Of a DNA stretch of 42,500 nucleotides, positions 31,001 through 42,192 are shown piece after piece. The notes under the pieces were generated by a model. That model was given only the letters and a program-made list of their open reading frames with translations, searched no databases and had not been told where the DNA came from. The stretch comes from Mesostigma viride (Eukaryota; Streptophyta; Mesostigmatophyceae; Mesostigmatales; Mesostigmataceae), in NCBI GenBank assembly GCA_009746045.1, contig RPFO01000175.1:742501-785000 (forward strand). The letters are read 5' to 3'. The position numbers and the translations under genes were made by a program. How positions within the stretch are numbered: the stretch's first letter is position 1; the number at the start of each line of letters is the position of its first letter.

Positions 31001-31622
31001 AGTTGTGAGTTGGAGGTGAGAATGCCACGAATTCCGCCATGGTTCTTGCAGGAAGTTGCCTTTATTAATAACAAGGAAACACAGACGTAAGTCACGTCAC
31101 TTCCAAGACTGCACGCAGCACAGACGACAGGGTCGCAGTGCCAAGAGAACGTGCACGCAAGAACTAGCGTCCCGGTGTGACCAAGTCACTCATATAGCTT
31201 GCTAGGGACGCGTCCAAGTATTCAGCTGCACTGTCACAGCTGAACTGTCAATCAATTGATTACACAGACTCTGGCACGCCTTTGGCGCGCAGATCTATCA
31301 ATTGTCCATACGGCTAGTCCTGTGGACCTATCCGTACACTACTCAGCATCAATTGTCTCATAGGTCCTGGCGCGCTACAGCACGCCTACCTATCAATTGA
31401 CCATCAAGTCCTGTACAAGTCCTGTCAACGTCCTGCGGACTATCAAAGTGACACTTGTACATCCTGTGTCCGTACGCGCCCACAGTGGCGCGCCGGGTAC
31501 TGTCGGCACAGCCTAGGAAACGTCATAACTTTTACGTTCCTTAACCAAATGAGGCGTTCAAGGTGCTGTTGGAAAGAGCGTAACAATCTCTATCCATCTA
31601 ACGTAAATCCTTTACGTTAACT
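31001..31622 (-). repeat. Copia 5' LTR
   Basis: 622 bp. It contains four ATCAATTG motifs spaced through the middle (about 31250-31400) and several GGCGCGC sites. Element transcription should start here and run leftwards. No TATA box or poly(A) signal could be placed with confidence. Confidence 0.9.
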
Positions 31623-32205
31623 GTAGGACCTCGGCCATAGCTCCGGTCGCCGTTGTTGCTGCGCCAGGGTCAAGTCGTCGTCAAGGGTGAAGTGAGTCTT
31701 CTCGAGCCGCTTGCGGCGTCTGAGATCGAAAGGAAATATTTTCCGCCGGGTTCTTAAGGTGCATGAGAAGGAGCGGAGGCGCCCCTGCCTTACCCCGCGC
31801 GCGGGGAAGGCGGTGGGCGACCAGCTCGATCTCACCAGTAAGGCCCATGCGACCAAGGATTTCTCTCTCAAATGCACGTGCAAGCTTCTCGGAATTCTCA
31901 CCTTCCTCCATGTCGAAGTTCTTGACGATGACGTTTAGGCTGCGCTTGGCGAGCTCGGCCTCCTCGCGGAGGTCAAGCGTCTGCTGCTGGAGCTGGGCTG
32001 CGACGGCGGAGATGGTGGAGGTGGTGTGCTGCTTAAGCATGTCCGCCCAGGTCGTGATGGGAGGAGCATCGCCGGCCAGGCCAGCAGGGGCTGGCTTGGC
32101 GGCAATGTCCTTCACCGCCTGGGCGGTGAGGCCTGCGGTGTTCTGCAGGACCTCGATAGCGATGGCATTGTCCTTAAGACGCTGGGCAATGTCGCACATG
32201 TCCAT

Positions 32206-33552
32206 GCCGAGTCTATCACGAAAAGTCCACGGGTGGCGGCCCTGCCGCGCGCGGCTTGGGGCACGCCAGGTGAGGACATATCGCCCAGGCTGGGCGGGTT
32301 TGGTGCCAGCTAGGCTATATCTGATGTGTCTACCTGATCTGTGCGCGGGCCAGGTGCCCGGCTAGGCCCAGGCGCCTGACAGTGCCTGATAATGTGGGAA
32401 ACATAGGGCAAATCAGCGTACAAATCCTCATTACTAATGTGCAAACCAAAGGGGATGTTAAGGGCGTTGCGCAGCATCTTGGTGACGTTGCCGTCGAGTC
32501 GTTGCTCCAGCTCCTGCGTCAGTGTCCAGGTCTCGGCGCCGTAGGTCAGGATCGTCAGTCGTCAGAATGACGACCTTGAAGAGGTCACGCTTGACGATCC
32601 GGGGTAGGGCGGGGTTGCTCCACCAGCGGCGGTGGTCATGGAGGTGCGCCCACGCCATGCCGATCCATGTCGTCAGGTCGTCCTCGCAGTCGGGAAGCCA
32701 ACTGCCGAGCAGCTAGCTTGAAGCGGCCGGAAGTAGGGTATGGGACCTCGGTGTCGTCTAAGAGGCGGAGTGTGGGTGGGGGCCCTGCCATGCCGAGGGC
32801 CAGGGCCTCCGTTTCGGGCTGATTTCTAGACCAACCGCCCGACTCAGCCTCGAGCGCCAGGCAGTCCAGCCAATTAAAGTTGGGCAGACTCCGGCTTCTC
32901 GATGAGCGTGATGTCGTCAGCATAAATGAGGTCAGCTAGTAAATTCTGCTTGTTAGTCGGCCCCCCTTCTCCAAGCTCGTTCGTGATCGTTAGGCCGGGG
33001 GCACGGCCTGCAATGCTAGCAAAGCGAGCACGTGCCTGGCGCATAACATAATCCACTACAATAATAAACACCTGTACGGCGACAGGACGCAACCCTGCCA
33101 GACGCCGGTCTGCAGTGGGCATGGCGGGGTAAAGCCGTGTTGAGTGCGCACCGAAGTGGTCGACCCCTCATACAGCGTGCGGATGGCGCCGGTAATCAGG
33201 GGAGTGGGGACGCGAGCGCGGGCAAGTACACGGCCCATAGAGCGTCCCAGAGCACATGAATAAAAAGCCTTGATGAAGTCGACGAAGATCAGGATGGCGG
33301 GAAACTCACCAGGCTGCAGGAGAGCGATTTCCTCGAAGAGGGCGACGCGCGACGAAGAGTGGCCATGACAGTGTTGCGCCCAGGACGAAAGCCCATTTGA
33401 CTTTCCCCTAGGTGACGGTCGAGAGCAGAACGAAGGCGGTTGAGGATCATGCGCATGAACAACTTGAGTGCGGCGCTCTGGATGCAGACTCCTCGGTAGT
33501 TGGCGGGGTCGTCAGGGAAACCTTTGTTTTTGAATGGAGATGGAAATGTGTA
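32206..33552 (-). pseudogene. LINE family L ORF2 reverse transcriptase, broken
   Basis: Minus-strand frames give the RT motifs in the right order: DPANYRG, QMGFRPGRNT, a D-x-x-KAF-type motif near 33270, TGVWQGCVLSP (near 33100) and LLADLIYADDITLI with catalytic Asp-Asp (near 32920). Downstream comes a segment that in the second copy (40200-40330) reads YGAETWTLTQELEQRLDG, followed by TKMLR, typical of the post-RT region of several LINE clades. It would reverse transcribe element RNA at a nicked target. At least four frameshifts make it inactive. The clade cannot be fixed by eye. Confidence 0.75.
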
Positions 33553-33561
33553 GCCTTGTGA

Positions 33562-34122
33562 ATTGAAATTATGGCTGGCTTACGTGTGGAGCGACTAGAT
33601 GACCTAGATGACCTAGACCCAACACCGGCACAGGAACTTAATTCCGAGGCCATGCGAGGCGCGGCGTTCTTGGGGGTGCATGCAATGCCGTTGCAGCTCC
33701 GCAACAGTGCTGTCATCGAGCGGGCCATTCGACTGCCAGGCCCTCTGGGACTGGTGCTTGTCACCATCATGCATGGCCTCCATGCTTGACAAGCGGCGGG
33801 TCATCGGGGCCCGCCGTCTGCTGAAATACACCCCCATCATCACTCAGCATGGATGATCGACGACTACACACCTGCTCAGCTGAAGGCGTGGAGCAAGCCG
33901 TCTGGACTGTAAGACCACTCCCGCGCCGGCGTCGTGGAGACCAGGATTCAAGCAGCACGTCCCAGGCGGGGTCCCAGCCCGACTACATACTGTTACGTCG
34001 CGTAACTTTTGTTGTTGTTACGGACGTAAATTAGGTCCCTTGTTGCCTCAGCCATTCCGGAGCAGTTCGCTGACTTTCCTAGGCTTACGTGTAGTAAGGA
34101 CCTTTTGGCCGGTCGGTACCGG
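33562..34122 (-). mobile_element. Family G element nested in LINE L
   Basis: A 561-bp insertion with an exact 9-bp duplication GCCTTGTGA (33553-33561 and 34123-34131). On the minus strand it ends TCTAGTCGCTCCACACGTAA then AATTTCAATT as the tail, matching 20995-21039. Removing it joins two coding pieces of LINE L (…CTIATSQ with GYTFPSPFKNKG). No recognisable domain inside. Confidence 0.75.
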
Positions 34123-34300
34123 GCCTTGTGACGTGGCAATTGTACAGTATGGTGGTTCGGTGCAGTCGCGCCGCGCTGCGTACTTTAGTAGTGGTCCTTT
34201 TATCCTGCGTGTGAACCTTGTGGACGTGCGTTGGTCCTGTGGGCGAGGGTCGATGTCGGCCCGAGCATACACGCCTGTCGGCGATCATTTATGCAGCAGT

Positions 34301-36218
34301 TGTCCTTCGTGAATGGCACTCGGCGTGTGTTAAATGAATTAACACATATAGGCTTGGGTCACGGCAGTGTAGTATTGTTTCCTTCGTAGTACCCTGGTTT
34401 TATTCGGTATATGGCGTATTATAAGGGTTTTTAGAAGCAGCGTCGTCGCGTCCTAGGTCTTATAGCCAATATAGCTCCTCACTCCTAGGTAGGTGCCTCA
34501 TCACTAGTTTAGGTAAGGTTAGGCGAGATGTTCACTACAATATACGAAGGCAAAATGAAAAAAGTTAAAACGTTAGCCGCCGACAATCTGGAGCGTACGA
34601 TCATGGATCCAACGGCCGCGATAAACCCGCTAAGTTAGCGGCTCGGGTCGTCCGTCCAGAATACTACAAAATACTACACATAAACAACCAATCCAAAACA
34701 AGCAAACTACGGAAAACAAACGGCCTTCGGCCCCAACGGTCACAAATCCAACGGAAACGACCCGAAATCGATAAGACCACCGAAACGACGCAGCCGCAGG
34801 CCACGCCGCCGGACGAAAAACAAAGTGACGTGCTCCGCGAGCAATTTGCTGGCTGGCGATGGCAGGAAACGTCCGCTAGAAAATTGGGATGGGGAATGCG
34901 CAGCCATGGTTTTATACGTCAAAATTTTATGTTTGAAGAGCAAGTACGAAATTTTCTGAGCTGGAGGTGCGTCAACGGAGTGATACCTGCGTGGGAGAGG
35001 TCCGCGTCGCTATGGCGACCTGGAAATGGAATGTCGTTGTAGATTTAGGTATTGTAGTATCATGCTTAATTGCTTTACGTACTGGGTGCCTAGTAAAATC
35101 AGTTTGCTGTTCGTGGAAGGCGTGGGGTGGGGCCGACGAGTTTCTGGTGTCATCATATTGGAAAGAACGCTGGATTTTTTGCCACGGGACGTAACTGGCG
35201 ATGCCCATGGTGAGGCGTACTACCTACCGGGGTACTACCTGCTCTCTTTCTGATGCATTTTCATGGTTGCGTTCTTTCCTTCTCCCACATACCGACCGAA
35301 TCCACCTAGTCGCAGCAAAGACATAGCGTAGCGTTGCGTTTTATTTTCTTAGCCGTGCAGGACGCCATCTTCATGGTCCTTCGAATGTCCGTTAACGTCC
35401 GTTCGGTTGCCCAAGGATCTGTGATGCTTTTTTCTGGAATATACTGGGCTTGGAAAGCCCCTCTGGATGCTTGCCTGGTCACGGGTTTGGGGCGTCATTT
35501 ACATTCATGGTGCTTTCTGCGTAAGCTGACTTGCTTCGCACGTGGATTTTCACTGGACTGAAGAGCGCGTCTGCTAGCATGTTTACGTGGTGTATAAGGT
35601 GATCAATCAACTATTTGTTTATAGAAGGTGTGACAATAGAAGGTGTATTATATATTTCTTCATCAAGCATGTCAAAAGTAATCTCCACTCGCTTACAACC
35701 TGAATTTTGCTTTGCTGGGTCTGCTGTGTTTGTGTCTCACTGTGCAGGCTATCCCCTTGGTTGATCAACCAGGTGCTTTTTGGTGGCAGCGGGGCCATAT
35801 ACTCTTCTTGGCGTTTTTCATCCATGGCATGTCAACGGCAACTGAACGCATGCATGCCAGCCCCTAAACAAGAAAACACTAAGTCACCAAAGAATGGAAT
35901 TCAGGGCATGGTCATGAGCAGGGTAACAGCAGCATTAATATTAAATGGGCATGATGTCAACAGGAAAACACTAAGTCACGTGAGGAAAGTCTTTTTATGA
36001 TCCCAAACAGCCTGGACGTGGCCGTGTGCCAAATTACTTTGTGTAGTCCGCGCATTTCCGGCGCAAGTCGCCGGCCGGACCTTGTGACAACGCCAGAATC
36101 ATGATTAACATTGTATGACTTTTGTAGGTAGAAAAATGTCTGTGGAGACGCTGTGCGTCGCGCTTAAATATTTTAATATAATTTTAATGAAAAGTTTGAA
36201 AATTTTCGTAAACCTTAC
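34301..36218. other. No gene recognised
   Basis: Unique-looking sequence. A TCTCACTGTGCAG acceptor-like site ends near 35748 and is followed by a frame open to 36000, but no partner exon or motif supports a gene. Confidence 0.45.
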
Positions 36219-36249
36219 CTAAGCTTAGCCGCTAGGCGGCTAAGCTTAG
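36219..36249. repeat. Perfect short palindrome
   Basis: CTAAGCTTAGCCGC, a TAG spacer, then the exact reverse complement: 14-bp arms and a 3-nt loop. It lies in AT-rich unique sequence with no adjacent gene. Confidence 0.8.
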
Positions 36250-36840
36250 CCAACTGACATGTGCACATCGATATAGTCTCAAAAAACAAAATACGGTTCG
36301 TAGGAGACGCGAAATGAGTGAGAATGTTACCCGAGCGGTAACGAGGATTCGCACCGTCGATTTTAACATATGTTTCTTTTTTTGCGCCATTTGGCGAGCA
36401 TCGACTGGAGCCTGAACCTAGCGGGGGGGATCGTGCGGGGGAATCTTGCGGGGGAATCTTGCGGGGAAAAATTCCGAACGTGAATTTAGCGAAGTCCTAC
36501 TACATTTTGCTTGGGTACACGGTACTACAGTTTCGTCACTGAAAATTTTCTGTAGTTGCGTTGGTGTTTCGTACGTTCCGCTGAAATTTTCGTGTTCAGT
36601 GACCAGATCACAATTTGATCCGGGCGCAAAATGATTGGCTGTACGGTACGAACCAAAAACGAATTTTTAGTATCTAAGTTCCGCAGCGCTTGCTGAATTT
36701 GCCCCGGAAGCCCGGGGGCACTTTCCCCGCTGAAAAAGGTGTCCGCGGAAGCGTATTGTAGTGTTTGGGATAGAGTCGAGCCAGGACGTAACACATACCG
36801 GCAGGTTCGTCTGCTGCCGGACGGCAGCTTCGGCCACTGC

Positions 36841-37520
36841 TAGGGTTGTACCGAATAGCGTTTTGGCTTGCCGAATCGGATACTCGGACCAGGGGGGTGC
36901 CCCGAACCCGATGCCGAATATATTTTAAAAATATAATGCCGAATATATTTGGAGCCTCCCGATACCGATACCGAATATGTTCGGAGCTGAAGGGCCCTTC
37001 CCGAATCGAACACCGAATAGTTCTCCGAACTATTCGGACGCCGATCGAATAATGACGACAGTAGCTACTATAACGTATTAGGTAGATAACTTGTATCATT
37101 TATATTAATGAGACTTATATTAATTATTTTGTATCAATTATATATTGAGATACACTTAGTGTTTAATACTTAGACGAGCACAGTTGCCTTCCCTGCATTG
37201 TGCATTCAGCTTTTGGGCGTTGGCCTAACTCTGAGTCGGCGGAGGCATGACCGCGCCAGCTGGTGAGTGGAGGCTGGAGGCTGCGCCGCCCGCTAGTAGG
37301 GATACTACTATTCGATATTCGGAACTACGAATATATTCGTCGAATAGTAGGCTGTCCCGATTTCGATACCGAACATATTCGGAAGTAGAGCTTGCCTCCC
37401 GATACCGATACCGAATATGTTCAGACGGACAGACCGTTCGCCGTATACTGAACATATTCGGTGTTCGGTTCGGTATTCGGGGGATATTCGGTATTCGGAA
37501 CACTATTCGGTACAACCCTA
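36841..37520. mobile_element. hAT-type MITE, non-autonomous
   Basis: Terminal inverted repeats TAGGGTTGTACCGAATAG at both ends. The flanks are GCCACTGC (36833-36840) and GCCCACTGC (37521-37529), an 8-bp duplication with one extra C, the size hAT transposases make. The inside is filled with CCGAATA / TATTCGG motifs in both orientations. There is no transposase, so it would depend on an enzyme in trans. Confidence 0.75.
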
Positions 37521-37529
37521 GCCCACTGC

Positions 37530-40170
37530 TGGTGCGTGTTCTCATCGACACCGGACATGCAGAATCTCGCGCAGAATCTCGCGGTTCGAAATGGGCACCC
37601 CAGTGCCCCTGAAGGACTTCCAGTTAGGCAGGACACCCTCGTCGGCTGAGTCGCGGCTAACAGGCTTTGGCGGGACAGCCTTTAAACAGTCCACGGACGA
37701 TCCACCCGGCCCCATGCATCGACCCAGTGTACTCGGATGCACATGGTGGTGCCGGTATTTCGGACCAAAACGATAGCTTTACGCAGCCAAATCCGCAACA
37801 CCCAACGCATGCTGGATTACCTCCGCTTCTGCGTTGCGCAGTCATCCCCGAACACCCACTAATGTCGCGCTTGCGTGCCAATTAATTAACCCCTAGTCCG
37901 TAAACTGTGTGCTACAGCACCCAGTTTTGGTACCCGTCACATTTCGCGAATTTCCGGGAGCGCCGCGCCAGATGTGACGGCAGCAAGTGGTCCAACGTGT
38001 CCAGGAACTCGTGAGCATTCAGAAAAAGTATAGGGTTGGGGGGGTAATTCGCCATAGCCTGTAAAATATAGCCCAGGAATTAAGGAAATTATCACGTGAC
38101 TTTGGCGGGAAATTTTCACTCGCGCGCGCGCGTAACGAGATATGGCTGCCAACGTGCCGTTAGCAAGGAAATTTTGCGTCTTGCGGCTAGAAACGGTTCA
38201 GAATGTTGCTCAGAATGGTGATGCGTGATTTTCGTAAGTCAGGCATGGCCAGATTTTCAGGATTGGGAAAATACAGGTGGGAAAATACTGCCTTCTTGGT
38301 CGTCAGTGCCAGATGGGCCATAGCGTATCGCCTTTCGATTTTCTCCTTATGGCCGGGCAGTCTGCGCCAGCCCGAGCATCCTGTTTATTACGTACGGGAC
38401 ATCCGCTGCACCATTTCCTGGGCCTGCGGATGCGTTTATAGGCCATATATGCACGGAACATCAACCTGGTAATCATGGCAGATGCATGCATGATGCGGAT
38501 ATGGCGGCCTATGCCTGTATAGCATTAGTATGTGTGAGATATGATGAGGGTCCCGGCCAGCAGAATCCGGAAAGGTCGTGATCGAGCCAGGTACGGCCAC
38601 GTTTCTGCGTGTTGTTTGCAGCGGAATACGTCTTCCATCCATTACATTTCACGAGTTTATTAGTGCACCGTTCAGCAAGCTTCCATACCTGCTGTAGAGG
38701 GTGGTATTAGCCCTGAAAGTGCCCAATTTGTGGCATGTCTTTGGAGTATATCATTCCGTTAGTGCAGGTAGGCAACGTGTTTGTATTCCAGCACTTTTGG
38801 CTGTCTTTTGTTGCTTGTTATACTGCATATTTGTGTTGCATGCCATAAAGACCTGTTTACAAGCGCGTATTGACGCATACCCATGTGTCAATATGAGCGT
38901 GGTGCCATGGTCAGAATGCATTTCTGAGTGCACCCCCCTTGGTTGGGGACCCCCAGGGACTATCAATTAAAATTATCCAATCATTAAAATGATGTTTGAA
39001 ACCCTGCCCTGGATTATAGGGGTAGGTTCACTTTTTCTTGCCTGAAAAAGATCGTCTTTTAGACAACTTTGACAGTTAATATCTTCCAAACTACTTGTTG
39101 GACGCAAGATGTTATTGCATATTCTGAAAGTCCTTGAAGTGTAGATATTCCTGGCACCTGGGTTGAGGTATTTGGAGTTGTAGTCTATGAGTTATGATTT
39201 TTTTCATTTTCAGAAGTCAAAAAGTGCCAAAAAAGGCCTAGCGGACCATACTAGACTATCACTTGGAAGACATATCCACAGCAATAGCCCTCACTCATGT
39301 TATGTGTGATCGAAGTTATATCCCCCCCACTTTTTTAGATCGAAAACTGGAAATCCCTGACTGAAATCCCTAATTTAAGGCAAAAGAAGGATCACATACT
39401 GTAGGGGGAAAAAAATACCACAGCAGGACCACACATGCTTTTCAAATATGCTAAGCAATAACCTTGCTTTAAGAAGGCTAAGCATAATCCTCTTCATGGC
39501 TTTTTTACAGGATAAGCCTAACCCTCTTCATAGCTTTTTTACAGGATACCCTCCTCCAGGTGCTATCCTCTATGTGCTATCCGTCCAAGCTAGTGATATC
39601 CTCTTCCAAGTGCTCGACCCAAGTGCTCAGCTTCATCAATGGGGTATCTCCGGCTCAGGCTGGCCTGCTGAACCCGCCAAGGGTAATTGTTCGCTCGTTT
39701 TAAAAGGTGAAAATTATAGGTGCGGTCCTTAATCACGGCACCGCCATGCACCTTCATGACAGACAATCCCGCCAGCCGATTTCATAATTGAGAATTTGAG
39801 ATCAATTAGCAAGCAAAAGACCTAAGTTCCATTCCAATAATATCTTGAAAATATATTATGAATTACAAAGACTAGTCGAGTTGTAATGTTGAAATTATAA
39901 GAGCAGCCGCTGCTCTTATTATAAATCTGAGTAAGTACTGTGTACTCAGGAATTCCATCCTGCTGTTCGAGCTACTGGTTCGCAAACCCCGGATGACAGG
40001 GGACGGGGCTGTCCCCGGTTCCTGTATTGATCATTCCCAATGTTACACACATTCTTAACAAAACCAATACATTGTTATTGCCGTCAATCCATTATTGTGG
40101 CAATGAACTGCATGCAACCACCACTCGGCACGGGGGCTGCTCCGTGCTGCTCGAACTATTTCATATCCCC
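37530..40170. other. No gene recognised; small repeats only
   Basis: Contains a 34-bp tandem duplication (CCTCTTCATRGCTTTTTTACAG at 39489 and 39523), a hairpin around 39894-39922 (arms AAGAGCAGC / GCTGCTCTT) and a small GGGGAC/GTCCCC palindrome near 39999-40016. No open frame has a recognisable motif. Confidence 0.5.
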
Positions 40171-40183
40171 ATGAAGACAAGCC

Positions 40184-40920
40184 CCCCCTACCCCGGATCG
40201 TCAAGCGTGACCTCTTCGAGGTCGTCATTCTGAGGATCCTGACAGGTCTACGGCGCCGAGACCTGGACACTGACGCAGGAGCTGGAGCAACGACTCGACG
40301 GCAACGTCACCAAGATGCTGCGCATGGCCTTTAAGATCCCCTTTGGTTTGCACAGTAGTAATGAGGATTTGTACGCTGATCAATTTGCCCTATGTTTCCC
40401 ACATTATCAGGCACTGTCAGGCGCCTGGGCCAAGCTGGGCACCTGGCCCGCACAGATCCGGTAGACACATCCGATACATAGACTAGCTGGCATCAAGCCC
40501 GCCCAGCCTGGGCGATATGTCCTTACCTGGCGTGCCCCAGGCCGCGCGCGGCAGGGCCGCCACCGGCCCGTGGACTTTTTAGTGATAGACTCGGCATGGA
40601 CATGTGCTACACTACTAGACGTGACGGGCTCACACCCGGGCAGCCTCCTGGTTTGTCTGTAATATAGAGGCAGATGGTACGCAAGGATCGATGGCAAGTA
40701 GTGCTGAAGGAGACCACCCCCAAGTCTGTGAGGGCTCCGCGTGTGACCGCCGGTGTATGGCATTCATTGTAGCGATTCGGCCCGTGGTGCCGAGAACCCT
40801 GTAACTAGGACCTAGATAGCTTACACCATCCATTCCATCCCAATGATGTTCCCCTCCCACTGAGGACTTATGCTCACGTGACGCAGTCACGTGTCTATTA
40901 CTTACTTAATTAATTAATTA
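40184..40920 (+). mobile_element. LINE family L copy, 5'-truncated
   Basis: Flanked by the exact 13-bp duplication ATGAAGACAAGCC (40171-40183 and 40921-40933). It encodes the C-terminal end of ORF2 (YGAETWTLTQELEQRLDG, then TKMLR), a further coding or UTR stretch shared with 22940-23207 and 32206-32600, the hairpin CACGTGACGCAGTCACGTG (40874-40892) and a TTACTTAATTAATTAA tail. This is the cleanest view of the family L 3' end. Confidence 0.9.
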
Positions 40921-40933
40921 ATGAAGACAAGCC

Positions 40934-41263
40934 AGTTGTGAGGGTTGAGAGTTAAACGAGCGAACAACGACCTTTATGGCCGAGGCTCGTTCCCTTATAA
41001 GCTATTTCCAAAAAGCTGACTGACTCAAGCGAATCCCGCGCCATTGCGCTAGCTGCATGTCGACAAACCTGGCCGGCTACGTGCGCGCCAAACTATGTGC
41101 GCATTTCCCAGCAATACAGCAAATCGTATCTGCTGCCAATCCTGCAACACATTTCAGGAATTTTGGCGCGCTCAGGCTATGAGGGACGCATGTGCGCATC
41201 AATCAAATCAGTCTGCGCAGCAGCAATACAGTAATAGTTACGCGTGCGACGCTCCATATAACA
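40934..41263. other. No gene recognised
   Basis: Target sequence of the family L insertion. Unique-looking, with no convincing frame. Confidence 0.45.
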
Positions 41264-41345
41264 TAATTAATCAATTAATTAATTAATTAGACTCGTGCTC
41301 CCGTTGGGGAGTCACGGAGCATTAACCCGCATTAATATAACATAA
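41264..41345 (-). mobile_element. Family F 3' end, inverted
   Basis: (AATT)n tail (41266-41289) followed by the minus-strand hairpin CTCCCCAACGGGAG (41298-41311) and GTGACTCC / TGCTCCG, as in the copy at 14770. Confidence 0.7.
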
Positions 41346-41391
41346 TGACTGTGCCGTCCGATATCTACCAACGGTAGACTGAACACACCGG

Positions 41392-42192
41392 CCGGGCACC
41401 ATCATTGGGCGCTCAAACATCGAACTCCTGACCCGGCCAAACTCCAACATCGCCTGTACCTCACTGCATACATATCCCAGCAATGACCTCTTTCTTTATT
41501 CCATTTTTGTTTTTGTTATTACTATTACTCTTTACTTTGTCTTTATTTATTATTGTTCTTCTTCTTATTAGTAATTACATTTTCTTTTATTTAAATTTCT
41601 TTCTTTCTTTTTCTTCTTTTTTTCCTTTTGTAATGTATGTTTCTTACTTTTCCTTTTAGCCCTTAATTTCGTGTATGTGTGAAGTGAGACAACTATGCCT
41701 GGACACATGGCGATCCAACGCCGTGGAAGGACTAGGGTAGCTGTCTGAGAGGAAAGACGCGAAGGCCGCGTGGCTATCTCTTGGAAGACCTGCATGGAGG
41801 GAGACAGAGGGTAGCAAGAAAGGTTGATAGGGAAAACACACACACACTGTCACACATACACACACACAACAAAAACAAAATCAACCAAAACTAAGAAGGA
41901 AAAGAGGGAACCATCACACACATACACAAAGGGGCTAAAAGAAAAGGTGAGGAGTATACATTACAAAGGGAAAAAGAAAAAAGAAAAAAGAAAAAGAAAG
42001 AAAGAGAAAAGAAAAGAAAATGTAAATGGTAATATTACACGATAACAAATAAAGACAAAGTAAATAGTAATAATTATAACAAAAACAAAAATGGAATAAA
42101 GAAAGAGGTCATTGCTGGGATGTGGTGAGGCACAGGCGATGTTGGAGTATGGGTCAGGAGTTCGATTTTTCAGCGCCCATGGTGCCCGGCCG
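41392..42192. mobile_element. Fold-back structure with SINE-like core
   Basis: Arms 41392-41685 and 41925-42192 are reverse complements along their whole length: GGCCGGGCACCAT at the outer ends, ATCGAACTCCTGACCC, CAGCAATGACCTCTTTCTTT, a long T/C-rich run, and GTGTATGTGTGA at the inner ends. The 240-bp core carries a tRNA-like GTAGCTGTCTGAGAGG and matches the SINE-like unit at 7991. The right arm read on plus contains GGAGTTCGATT, close to a pol III B box. Confidence 0.75.

Larger units (their letters stand above)
23842..31622 (-). mobile_element. Complete copia-type LTR retrotransposon
   Basis: 7.78 kb. Two LTRs (23842-24457 and 31001-31622) and an exact 5-bp duplication GTAGG (23837-23841 and 31623-31627). 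Coding order on the minus strand: leader ORF, gag, integrase, protease-like domain, RT, RNase H. RT before RNase H with integrase upstream of RT is the copia (Pseudoviridae-type) plan. The LTR termini are AGTTAAC...CACAACT, an AGTT/AACT inverted pair instead of the usual TG...CA. The LTRs differ at about a dozen positions by eye, so the insertion is not brand new. Confidence 0.92.
23208..32194 (-). mobile_element. Family A copy A4, split by copia
   Basis: Flanked by the exact 11-bp duplication CACATGTCCAT (23197-23207 and 32195-32205). The 5'-truncated ORF1p begins at QRLKDNAIAIEVLQ (about 32185) and runs to about 31628. After the copia element it resumes at 23836 and ends with the stop near 23720 and the 3' UTR. 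The 3' end is duplicated: one hairpin at 23295-23308 with a CAATTCAA tail, then a second partial 3' end with a hairpin at 23234-23247 and an AATTAATTA tail. Confidence 0.88.
22907..34300 (-). mobile_element. LINE family L, split by three nested insertions
   Basis: The pieces in minus order are about 34300-34132, 33561-32195 and 23207-22907. The first gap is a family G insertion, the second the family A copy A4 with copia inside. The RT region and the 3' end are described separately. The 3' terminus is the hairpin CACGTGACGCAGTCACGTG (22921-22939) followed by an ATTAATTATTAATC-type tail. The 5' limit is uncertain; no duplication bracketing the whole element was found. Confidence 0.75.

Noticed and set aside
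36300-36370. tRNA-like minus-strand sequence (GGTGCGAATCC)
   Set aside because: The B-box core has a mismatch (GTGC for GTTC) and no cloverleaf forms.
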